Shown here piece after piece: positions 51,574 to 62,193 of a DNA stretch of 64,000 bases. This stretch comes from Tetracentron sinense. Taxonomy: Eukaryota > Streptophyta > Magnoliopsida > Trochodendrales > Trochodendraceae. Position 1 is the first letter of the stretch. Every line of letters begins with the position of its first letter. The notes beneath the pieces are model-generated. The model did not search any database and was not told where the DNA came from. It saw only the letters and a list, made by a program, of their open reading frames with translations. A program made the translations under genes and the position numbers. The stretch is taken from NCBI GenBank assembly GCA_015143295.1, contig CM026568.1:16126607-16190606 (forward strand), given 5' to 3'.

Positions 51574-53500
51574 TCGATCCATGATCCCCCCCTACTCTGG
51601 TTCTTATAGTAGGAGGAATGACAAGATGATCCTATTTTTCATAGCAAGAGATTCTTGCTTTCTAAAATCATTCAATAATCTTAATTAAGAGGGTTAGTTT
51701 GTTTGCCAATGCTTCATCCTGTGCTTTCAATGATTTTTTTAGCATTATCATGGTTGTAATTATACCATCTTGAAAATGGTTTAAAACTGTGGTAGATAAT
51801 AAAGATTCCTGAGTTGGGGGTACCAGCTTCTTATGATGCCTATGTTTGATAAATTCCATTTGTGTAACTTAAAAAGTGTTACATGTCTTTTTGTCAAATA
51901 TGTAATCTTAGTAGAAATTGCGTACACAATAAGGTTTAGATTACAGACATTAGCACTTGCCCCTCAAAGCTAGGATGGCAAGGTATGCCCCTCATCTAAG
52001 GGTGGTCTTCGGATTGAGACTTGGTGAGAAAAACTATCAAGTATTGGTAGGTAGAGTTTTCCCTTGGTGATGTGACAAGTAGGTCACTCACTCTTAGTCC
52101 AATATAACAGCCTAAAGTGGCACTGACCAACTAACTAGCAACCCCTTTATCCAATATAGCAGCCTAAGGGCATCTCCAACCCAAGTCTTCAAAATGCATC
52201 TCCAAAAATGTATCTCCAAAAGGACATCTTTTCCAAATTTGGAGATGCTGAGCCCACTAATTTTTTTTTAGTTAAACTCATTCATTCTCCATAACACTAT
52301 TCAATCTCCAAATCACTAATCAAATATAAGACGAGAATTATTATAAAAAATTAAAATGACAAAAATGGCATTTAAAAAAACGTTGGGATGTTAAAAAGGG
52401 ACACAAATGGAATTTAGTGTGGATGAATAGTGTTATAGAGATGTGTTCTCCATTTTCTCTCTCATCTTCATATTTGGAGATCCACTGTAATGATTTGGAG
52501 ACAGGTCTCCAAATTTGGAGATGCGTTAGAGTGAGTTTTTGAAGATGGATCTCCAAATTTGGAGATTTGTAGATGCATTGGAGATGCTCTAAGTGTATAA
52601 CCAACTAACTACTACATTGCTAAACAAAATGACAAAAGGGCCCCAAGTTAAGTGATTTTGACAAAAATGCCTCCACAGCTACACAAGCGTTGTCGCCCAT
52701 GAATAGGGACGGAGCCAGGGGCAAGGGGGTACATGCTCCCTGAACTTTTGAAAAACAATTAATATATATATACATATATATATATAGGGCATAACCATGG
52801 GCCATGGGGGTAATGTCCCTTGATATTTTGGGGAAAAAAAAGTTTAATATGGCATTTCATGAAACATGAGAAGCTACCCCTTGAACTTTTGAAAAAAAAA
52901 AACTTGTTATATAACATTGTTTAATTAGCTAATAGAATATAGCCATAGGACAAAGAGGCAGCTGCTCCTGAACTTTTAAAAAGTAATATTTATTATATAA
53001 TTTAATTATTTAATAGGACATTCTGTAGGGCAAAGGGGCAATTACTCCCAAACTTTTGACAACAAAATATATATTTTATAATATGTTATTTAATTATTTA
53101 ACATGACATAATCATAGGGTAAGAAGACAATTATCCTCGTAAACATGGGGAAACAATACCCATAAGATATGTAGGAAACACATGGACGAAATTGCCTAAG
53201 AATTTAGTTGTAAAAAAACAAGGAGAAAATTACTACCCAAACTATTAATTCATCATCAACTGCTAACATTTTCATTCAATTATCGCGCTCCCTACCAGCA
53301 AACTCTGGTCAATGTCTCCCCTACAAGAAAACCTCGATCAATCTACGGGAAACCAAGTCCATATTCCCTCTCTCTCATCTGAATATCCGCAAACCTCATT
53401 CTTTTTTCATAGTTGATCGTTGTTTTTGTGTTGAGATGTTGTTCATGTCAAGATGGGTCCCTCCAATCCCATATTCCCTCTCTCCCAAACTATGGTGGTG
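51574..53500. other. Region downstream of LAR
   Basis: The LAR 3' UTR should occupy the first few hundred bases. Then follow duplicated tccaatata-cagcctaa text (about 52100 and 52152), the Harbinger-like miniature, and a run of GGGACGGAGCCA-family degenerate repeats (about 52705-53220) with periodic aacttttgaaaa and ttatttaatta units. No gene seen. Confidence 0.5.
52168..52589. mobile_element. PIF/Harbinger-like miniature
   Basis: Inverted ends GGGCATCTCCAA and GAGCATCTCCAA, flanked by TAA on both sides (52165-52167 and 52590-52592), the 3-bp target typical of PIF/Harbinger. The interior repeats TCTCCAAATTTGGAGA palindromes. Confidence 0.8.
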
Positions 53501-55950
53501 TTAGCACAGATTTCGTTAGCCACTCACTTGGTGGTTTGGTAGATTAAGAGTCGTCACATATTAATTCTGAGGGATATGTCCCGAATATGGATAAGGTCTT
53601 ATGGTCTACATTAGAGTCTTGGTAAGAGGCTTGATTAAGTCCCAGGGAAGGTGTTAGGCATCCTGTAACCCCCATTTTACAATGCTTACCTACTCCCTAG
53701 GTATAAGCCAAATTAATATCAAATTTTATTCAAATGTCTAAGTTTTTAGAGTATACTAATCCAAGAAAGAAAAAAAACCTAACTAGGGTCGAACCCGAGT
53801 AGGGTTGCCTACGTACTCACATGGGGTGAGATCAGACCGAGCGAAGTTCTGGCACGAGTCTGTGCCGAGGCTAAGGGAGTGTGTGTGTGCACCAGAGTGG
53901 CTTAAGGATCTAGCCTAGGGCTAGGATTTGGTTGACTAAGTTGGTCAAGTGCGTGGTCTAGAAGGTTTGGGCCCGGAGGCCAAGGGTTAGCCCGGAGGAT
54001 AAGGATTTGGGCTTAGAGGCCAAGGTTGGAGCCCGGAGACTAAGATTGGGCCTGGAGGCCGAGGTTTAGGCCTGCAGGCTAAGGTCTAGCCCGGTAGGCT
54101 AAGGGTTTAGTCCGGTAGACTAAGGTTGGGCCTGGTAGGCCAAGATTTCTTAACCGGATTAAGGGGTAAGTTAACCATGGTTAGGATTGCTAACCATGAT
54201 TTCCAAGGTCCAAGGTCAGTTTTAGGGTCCTTCTTACATTTTTAGATCTTTTTAGGATTTTCTGGATTTTTACCAAGGTTAAATGTTCTTAACCATGGTT
54301 AAGAGTTAACCGGGGTTAAGTTTAACCCCAGTTAAGAGTCTGGTCCGGTCAGAGATGGGCCCAGGTAGCATGGCAGGGCTTAGATTGGCATCCTACATGG
54401 TTTGGACCCTGTGCAAAGCCCAACCTATAGAAACTGGAATTGGCGGTAATCTGTGCACCGCCATTTCCAATTTTCTGGAAATGGTTTTGTCACAAAGGGG
54501 AAAGCCAATAGGGGATGTTCAGAGGACTCAGGGACCATGGAGGGATTGAGGGGACTTCAGGCTAAGTCCTGGGCCTGGCTTGGGTCCTGGGCCTGGTCTA
54601 TATTGGGCCCTCCATGGTGTCCATTATGTTATTGTGTCTAGAAGTCCAGAATATCGGTAGACTGTTTACCAACATTCTTGGCAGTTTTCACTTTTTATGA
54701 TTTTAACCATGGTTAAGCTAACCTGAGGTGCCTGAAAGGACCAGGGGAGATTAGGGGAGTCTCAGGGACCATGTCTAGGCCTTGGATTAGACTAGGGATC
54801 ACTCAAAAAGGGCTACGAGCTACTGTAAAGAGAAAAACCCAGAAATGGCGGTACTGTGTTTACCGTCATTTCTGAATTTTTCCAAAATTGATATTTCTTC
54901 CTTTGTTGTTGCATCATATTACTTCTATGGGATCCCTCATGGCTTGAGGGTTAACCAGAAGGTTAGGGGAGGGTCTGCCTGAGTGGTGAGGCTATGCACC
55001 CGAACTCTTTATCCTTGAGGGGTCCCCATGCCTATGAGGAAGTTAAGGGGACTTCCTTCTCTTGGGATTTTTGCACCAAAACTAACCAAATGAAGTCCCT
55101 TGGAGTAGGACCACGGGCTCACAAGGGTTTGAAAAAGAGAATGGAGGGAGGGGTAGGGGACCTACCCAGCTGCTTCGCCTGCTACAGTGGTGGAGACGAT
55201 GGTGGTGCTTGGTGGTGGCCAAGCTCGCAACAGTGAATGCTGAGGTAGTGCTTAGATAAGCTCAGGGGTGAAAGAGAACAACTGGAGATGTCCACAGAGT
55301 CTTAGGCTTTAGATTTTTGCATAGACTTCTCAAGGGAATGTTGGCATGGGGGAAGAAGCTTGTGAAAGGCTTGGATTTATTGGAGAGAGGTTAGGGACAT
55401 GGAGGGGATTAGTACTAGGGTAGGCGGATGACCTAGACTCATGGGGGGAGCTATTGGAGGCATGTCTAAGGCACTGGAGGGTGCAAATTTTGTATAAAAT
55501 ATAAACTCCAGGAATTACGGTAATTCCAGTATCGTCATTCCCTACAAAAGCAAATGGATAATGGCGGTAGAATAATTATCGTCATTCCTTTTATAGAAAT
55601 TTCATACCCTTGAGTGCTGAATCTGTTGGGAGCTCAGGAGAGTTTGACTCAGTTTAGGAAAAAATCCGAAGAGGTCTTAATCCTTTTGGTGACCACACAT
55701 GAATGTCAGGTTACCTATGCACCTATGCAGGATCAGGTTATGACATAGTTCAGACAAATGCCATAGATGGCGAGGGAGGGTGTCCCTGAAGAAAATTTTT
55801 ATGAAAGAAAGGTTGTTAGGCTCAAAAGGCTAACTAGCGGATTTTATTGATTTGAAAAGGGGTTTCAATTGTTGGGATGAGGAGGATGCTAAAGATGGCC
55901 ACCTGTCATTTCCCGGAGAATATACGAGTGTAAAACGCCTATCAGATCTA
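53500..55950 (-). repeat. Tat-type Gypsy LTR-like arm (left, - strand)
   Basis: Homologous in reverse to 57840-61300. Shared blocks include ggtgttaggca / tgcctaacacc, agatcagaccgagcg / cgctcggtctgatct and gagtcgtcac / gtggcgactc, the last two typical of Tat-lineage LTR 3' ends. It carries five short hairpins, three TAACCATGGTTA palindromes and a 20-bp minisatellite. It follows the integrase remnant on the same strand, so it may be a 3' LTR; its start is not clear. Confidence 0.6.
53971..54148. repeat. Minisatellite, about 20-bp unit, nine copies
   Basis: Variants of gcccggaggccaaggttt repeat about nine times, with g/t and tag/gag changes between units. The matching position of the right arm (about 60797-60845) has only about two units. 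Confidence 0.85.
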
Positions 55951-55954
55951 GACC

Positions 55955-57530
55955 CTAAGCGTAGTATCGTTTGACTTTGTCCATGTTGATGGGCTCTGGG
56001 AGGTCTTCATCATCCATACGTCCGAATCGAAGGGCGCCGCCAAATATTTTTTTTCGGATAATGTATGGGCCTTCGTAATTGGGAGTAAACTTACCCCTAG
56101 GGTCAGGGCGGTTTGGCAACATTTTTTGGAGAACAAGGTCACCGACTTCGATACTTCGAGGCTTGACTCTTTTGTTGAATGCCTTAGCCATACCTTAGTA
56201 ACCCAAACCGTGGGTAGACCCCTCCGCTCCTGCTCTCAAACCTTACTCTCACGGTTTGAGAGCGGAATCGTCGCCGAAGCGCGGTTTTAGATTTTACAGA
56301 GCACGGTTTTAAATTTCTTAGAGCGTGGTGTTCAAAATAGTAGAAGAAAGCTTCGTTTTCCCATGTCATTTCTGTTCGACATTGTTTCTGTAACTCAGAA
56401 TGAAGTAGAAGAAAGGAAGAAACAACAACGTTGTGTTCAAAACGTTAAAATTTATGAAATTAAGTTAATGGCTTGAGATGAAATCTGAAAAGACTTGTCC
56501 TTAAAAGTCTTTTCATTCTTTTTTTATTTTATTTTCACTTTATAAAGTAAGTCAGCAGCAGGTCTTTTCAACTTTTTCTTGAAATATTATTTATTTTATT
56601 TATTACTTCGTTGGAGAGAAAGTGATCACATTTAATACAAATTGAGATTGAACGAAATTGAACACATTTACAATTAATTGGGATGGAACCTCTCCCAAGT
56701 TCAATCGCACCCAGTGGTCAATACGTGTCCCTTTTAACCCTGGTTAAAATTAACTAATTCTTAAGATTTAATAATGTAACCTTAGTTTTCAAAAAAATAT
56801 TAAAATATTATATATATATATATGGAGACGCTACGGAGGCGCTCTCGACTATATTTTAAATTAAAATTTGACGCTCTCCTGCTCTCGCTCCCGCTCACCG
56901 CTTTGGTTACTTAGAGTCATACGCCTCTGATAGGTCTGGGAGTGGTTGATGGCTTTCAGTCGCCTTTCTTCTATCAGATTCAACTACTCATACTGAGCCT
57001 GTACCCATTCTGCTTATGAGATTCTTACTTCCATTAACACCCGGAGTGATGAAATTTCTAATTCGATGGGGAGGACTGCTTCCATACCATAAGCCAAAGA
57101 AAATGGTGTTGCCCTAGTTGAGGTTCTGATGGATGTTTTGTAGGCCATGAGTGCATATGAGAGCATCTCATGCAAAGCAGAGTAACTAGTTGCCATATTT
57201 TCTATGATTTTCTTCATGTTTTTGTTAGCGGCTTCAACTACACCATTAGTCTGTGGCCTGTATGACATTGAATTGTGATGTTGTATCTTGAATTTTTGCT
57301 AGAGATCTGTCATATCCTTGTTACAGAAGTTGAGAGCATTATCTGTTACAATCTCATACGGGACACCGTATCGGCAAATGATATCCTTTTTCAGAAAACG
57401 CTGAACCATGGAGGTAGTGACATTGGCATACGAGGCTACCTCAACCCATTTGGTGAAATAATCGATTACTATCAGGATGAATCGATGTCCATTTGATGCT
57501 TTCGAAGTTATTCATAGATTGGTGCCCATG
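55955..57530 (-). pseudogene. Gypsy integrase, interrupted
   Basis: From the top: SKASNGHRFILIVIDYFTKW, YGVPYEIVTDNALNFCNKD, a stop, YRPQTNGVVEAANKN and RATPFSLAYGMEAVLPIE. Then, after an insert, MAKAFNKRVKPRSIEVGD and PDPRGKFTPNYEGPYII with stop at 55955. This is the integrase core and GPY-type C-terminus of Tat-lineage Ty3/Gypsy. The first catalytic Asp motif (usually near WGMDVIGP) is degraded to MGTNL-stop. The insert 56190-56930 splits the frame after YQRRM. Confidence 0.85.
56190..56930. mobile_element. Insert in Gypsy integrase, with CGCTCTC-type ends
   Basis: About 740 bp with inverted ends near GTAACCAAAGCGG and GTAACCCAAACCG, and subterminal gctcctgctctc / gagagcaggag motifs. Flanks retain GTATG(A/G)CT on both sides, an imperfect duplication of about 9-10 bp. 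A half copy of the GGTTAA miniature (56705-56800) is nested inside. Confidence 0.6.
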
Positions 57531-57539
57531 GCACTATTC

Positions 57540-57640
57540 ATAAACACTATTCACTAGAATAGTGAATAGGATTCTGGGGTTCTACATCCTCCCCCCTCCC
57601 TTATTAGAATTTTGTCTTCGAAATTCGGACATTACGCAAA
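57540..57640 (-). repeat. Chromovirus-like pol end, purine tract and LTR start (fragment)
   Basis: On the - strand: aatttcgaagacaaaattc, then the purine-rich aagggaggggggagga, then TGTAGAACCCC. This order (polyprotein end, purine tract, LTR beginning TG) is familiar from Tekay/Del elements. Only about 100 bp remain, fused to the Tat integrase remnant at about 57535. Confidence 0.45.
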
Positions 57641-59515
57641 CAAGCGGGGATACATTCCCACACTTCACCTTACTCACTGAGCACCTCACTTAGCAACACT
57701 AGGCAGGAATGAAGAATGTGTTAGGCACTCGCTTATTGGCAAGGTACCTAAGTCTCATACAAGACTGATCTCCAACCCAATACAATAAAAAAAACTTTCA
57801 TAGCATATAAATAGCATGTTTTCATACATATTGTATGTCAGCACCCCATTTTTACACCCCCCATAATGATGGTTAATCAACTTAACCATGGTTAGTCTCG
57901 CCTAAACCCTAGGTCAACTTTAGTCTAAACCCTAGGTTAACCATGTTTAAACCCTAGGTTCAAACCATAGGTAAACTCTTGACCATAGTTTAACCTAACC
58001 CTAGGACAACGTTACCCTAAACCCTGGGTAGCCCTAAGTCAAACCCTAGGTAGCCCTAAACCCTAGATCAAACCCAAGGTAATCCTAGCATACCCTAATT
58101 CAAACCCTAGGTGGACCCAAGCCCTTAGGGCCTAAAACCTGTAGGCTAGCAAGCTGGGCCCAAGCATGGACCCAAGAACCCAAAGCCAATCCTTACAGGT
58201 GGGCCTGGTCCTTAAAATTTAAATCTCATAGTGTCAGTAGTCTCTCTACTGACATTAGTTTTTGGTCTAGTTTTTGAGTGGCGGTAGATGATTTACCGCC
58301 ACGACTATTGTAGCATGTTTGCAGACCAGCAACGCCACCCCCTGCACTGCCACCCACTCTAGGCCACCTTGCTGCTTCCCCCACGCATCTGAGCTCCCTC
58401 AGAGACCCCTCTACGCGGCTGCAACCTGTACCCAACCCTGTCCTTAATCCCCACCATGTCCTCACCTCCATTGCCTATAAATCAAACACCCCCTCCACCT
58501 CAAACTAAGGCGAAGACCCCTGTAGGGAACCCCTGAGATATTTCAAACCCTCCATCATCCTCAGACCTCCCAAAACCCCTTCAAAAACCGAAGGCCACCC
58601 TTATGGCAACACACCACCACAGAGCAGCCACCACCATCCACCTTGGAAGCGACTTAGTAGGGTAGGGACAACCCCTACCCCTCATTCTTCATATTTTTGG
58701 GCCTCATGTAAACCCCTAGTCATTTCCAGGGGGTATTGGCCATCGTTTAGCTCGATAGGAGCGGTTCCCTGCCTCCTCCATAGGCAGTGGAACCCCATAC
58801 GATCTCCCACACCATCACATACTGTGCACAAACCCCCACTCCACCTTCACCAGCTTCTTGGGGGTTCTCAGATCATGAGAAACCCCCTGAACGTGTTGTG
58901 GTAAAACCTTGGTAGCTGGCTTTGCGTTTCTTGGAAAAATCGATAGTGGCGATAGAATAATTACCGCCACTTCCGACCCCTTCTTTTGCAAGGGCTCTAG
59001 GTCACACATGGTGAGGGCCTAGTCCATTTCAGGGCCTGTTTTGGACTCCTCAGACCCTTCTCCATCTTCCCTCAGCATTCCATGTTTGTGAGATTAACTT
59101 AACCATGGTTAAGATGGGCAAAAAGAAACTGCCTAGAATGTCGGTAAATACATTACCGACATTCTGGATTCTATAAAATAGTGATATCATGGCCTATATG
59201 GGCCTAATTTGAGCCATGCCCAGGGCCCATTACAGGCCCAGGACATGTGGCAACATTCCCATTTCCTTACCTGGGCCCACCAGCCCACGTGGCACCTCCC
59301 CTGATCTCCCCCAAGGCTAGTCTACCTACTGTTCTTGTAAAACAGGAATGGCGGTAAAGGCTTTACCACCATTTCCAATACTCACTATATTGAGAGTGGC
59401 GGTAAACCAATTACCGCCATTCCCTGCATTACTTGAACAGTAGCCTTGGCCTAAAGCCCAGGCCCAAATCAAAATCCTCTAGGCCCACTAAGGTCTTGCC
59501 ACGTGCTAGGCCCAC

Positions 59516-59975
59516 TGTCACGACCTTAATTATTTCCCCAATCTTGACCGTACGGCACTCATGCTAGAGTCCGTCCTAGATGAGTCAGCCTTACCCTTAA
59601 GCTAGTAGGAGAGAAGTAGGAACACTCTTTGGAAGGAAACAACCCTTAAGAGAACACTTGCTCTTATTACTCAAGATGTTTACACTAGCTTGGATACCAC
59701 TCGTTGCTTGTTTACAAATGAGGGGGTCATTCCTCTTTTATAGCCTCTCATGGGAAGTTTTAGGCTCTAGAACATTCCCACCTCCTTTGGAGGATTTCTC
59801 TAGAAACTCTATCAACTCCTTTACAAGATTTTTCTAGAAATCCTACTTCTAGACACTCCTACCACCTCCTCTCTAGGAACCTTCTAGAGAGTTTCTACAC
59901 TATTCTCCCTATGAATATACTAGATACCCTACTAGTATATATACAAAGCTCCCTACCAAAATTTTGGGTGTGACA
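59516..59975 (-). repeat. Solo LTR, member 1 of a head-to-head pair
   Basis: On the - strand it starts TGTCACACCC and ends AAGGTCGTGACA. TATA-like TATAAAAG sits at 59742-59735 in U3/R, followed by gaatgaccccctcatttg. It is a reverse-orientation homologue of 59984-60422. Confidence 0.75.
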
Positions 59976-59983
59976 CTCTCCAA

Positions 59984-60422
59984 TGTCACGGCCCACTCAC
60001 TTAGGCTCATTACCCGGTAGGAATATACAGTATAAGGGCTTGTATATATACTGTAGGAGGCTTGTAAATACTGTAGAGATTCTAGAAGAAGAAACATGTA
60101 GAAGCTTGTCTACAAGCTTCCTAGGAGAGTAGTCTAGATAGGGATTCTAGAGACTTCCTTCAAAGGAGGTGGAAGAGAGTTCTAAACTCTAGAACTCTCC
60201 CTTAGAACCTATAAATAGGGGATGGCCCCTCATTTGTAAATCATCCAAGAATTGTAGAGCTTTCTTGTGAGTAATATAAGTGTTCAAGCATTCTCCAAGT
60301 TTGAGTGTTCTTCCATCCTTGCTCTTGAGTTAGCTAGTCTGGTAAGGCTTACTCGGTGTTGAAGGGTCAAGCTATCGAGTACCGCACGGTCGTGATCGGG
60401 TTAAGGAATTAAGGCCGTGACA
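59984..60422 (+). repeat. Solo LTR, member 2 of a head-to-head pair
   Basis: Starts TGTCACGGCC and ends GGCCGTGACA, 439 bp. TATA-like TATAAATA sits at 60210-60217 and is followed by ggcccctcatttgtaaa, matching member 1. Only 8 bp (ctctccaa) separates the two U3 starts. Confidence 0.75.
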
Positions 60423-61330
60423 CCACGTTTGGACCATAGACCATGATCCTAACTGGGTTTAGTTCAACCCCAGTTAACTTTTAACCTTAGTTAAGCTTCC
60501 CTAGTTGAAAAATGCACATAAAATCATAAAAAACCAAAAAAATGTAGAAAAATTCAAAAAGACCAAAAAATAGCTTTTCTTAATTATAGTTAAGCCTTAA
60601 CCATGGTTAACTAAACCCCGTTTAGTTTAACCATGGTTAAGTTTCCCAATTAGATAAATATCATATAAAATACCAAAAAAAATGAAAAATACAAAATCCA
60701 AAAGAGACTCACCAGGCCTTTATTAACTATGATTAGAACCCTAACCGTGGTTACACTCTTCTAACCGTGGTTAGACTCACCCTTGTGCACGTGACCTCCC
60801 CGGTCAATTAAACCCTAGCCTTCCGGGCTAAACCCTTGACCACCCTGTGCACACACACACATACTCCTAACCTTAGCATGGGCTCATGTGCCAGAACTAC
60901 GCTCGGTCTGATCTCACCCTAGTGAATATGTAGGCAATCCTACTCGGGTTCGACCCTAGTCATCTAGCTTTCTATATTTCTTGGATTAGCATTCTTTTAA
61001 GTGCTTGGACATTTTAATTAAACTTTGAGATTATAATTGATTTAAGTTTAGGAAGTAGGTAACCGTTGTAAAACATGGGTCCTGGGGTGCCTAACACCTT
61101 CCCGGGGCTTAATCAATCCACTTACCCTAACTCTAATAGACCTTTTGCCTTATCCATAACAAATAATTTGGGACCTATCCCTTAGAATAAATAGGTGGCG
61201 ACTCTCAAACAAACCATATAATTAATCTCAACATTAATTAAAATGCCCAAGTATTTAACCAATCACTAACTCTTTATATCTCTTGGGTGTTTCTTGTACA
61301 GTACATTTCATACTTAGCATGATAGTGTAA

Positions 61331-62193
61331 AAACTCATCTACCTATAGTCAGACTTATTACGCTTACGACTACTGGATGATTATCCTCAGTCACAGAGGC
61401 TTAAAAGTCTTGGAGGTCCGCGGAATTACTTCTGCTGGGTGATTACCCTCAGGGAAGGATTCTGAATGCTTTCGCTTACACCAATCGTTCATTTTCAGGT
61501 ATGTTCTATACCGGGGAGTTGCATATACGGTGTTAAGTGATCCTCCATCCTATAGGAATACTCTGCTTTACACCAGCATGCATACATATAAACTAAGTTA
61601 GGATATAGTCTACAAGCAACCCACCTAGAGGGAAAACTCTAAACCCTAACCTGCTTGTACCCTATACCTACCCCCCAACCAAAGTTGAATATCAGGACAC
61701 TCTATCCAGGTAAACACCCATTCAGGGGGCATGTAATGAGTCTTTTGTTCTGCTTGTAATAAAATACCTCATACCCTGTCTCCAGACATACATGTGAGGT
61801 TAAAATCCTAAGTTGCAAGAGGTTAACTTATTAACCTACTTCAACTTTGGCCCAGTAGGCCCTGGCTACCAACAACCTAGGTTAATAGAATGGAGTTCTC
61901 TCCGCCTACCCTATCGGGCTACACCTATCATGTCATACCCTGTTCAAAACAAAAAAAAAGAAAAAAAATCAAAAAATCTTCCTCTCCTGCATGTCATCCC
62001 AATTTCCAGACCAGTGGCATTGTCCCTGTGTCAACTAGACTCTGTTAGGTTATTTGCATACTTTCCATTTCTCTCGCTCTCCTATTTATTCTGACTCTTA
62101 CCCCATACCTCCCATCTTTTCATGAGCAGGATCCTGAGCTAAGCACGTATTGGAAGAGTAAGCCCAGTTGATACCTGATCAACCAACTACAGC
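61331..62193 (+). other. Untranslated leader between Gypsy LTR and gag
   Basis: No frame with motifs. It contains a C-rich and A-rich stretch at about 61945-61975. By position it should be the leader with the primer site, but I could not assign the site. Confidence 0.4.

Larger units (their letters stand above)
57838..61330 (+). repeat. Tat-type Gypsy LTR-like arm (right, + strand)
   Basis: Begins TGTCAGCACCCCATTTTT and runs toward gag on the same strand, so it is probably a 5' LTR. It includes six telo-box motifs (57904-58109), six short hairpins, four TAACCATGGTTA palindromes, the tgcctaacaccttcccggg block and gtggcgactctc at about 61195. It is interrupted by the LTR pair 59516-60422. The 3' boundary and primer site are not resolved. 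Confidence 0.6.

Noticed and set aside
56184..56369. - strand open frame of 61 codons with Arg-rich text
   Set aside because: It reads through the end of an inserted miniature; no protein family features.
57275..57496. + strand open frame of 73 codons
   Set aside because: It is the complement of the Gypsy integrase core, which has clear motifs on the - strand.
57904..58109. Interstitial telomere array
   Set aside because: The CCCTAAA motifs are spaced irregularly among LTR sequence and are not tandem 7-mers; treated as telo-box motifs instead.
58226..58471. - strand open frame, Gly/Arg-rich
   Set aside because: It lies in GC-richer LTR sequence and spans two hairpins; no similarity to a known protein.
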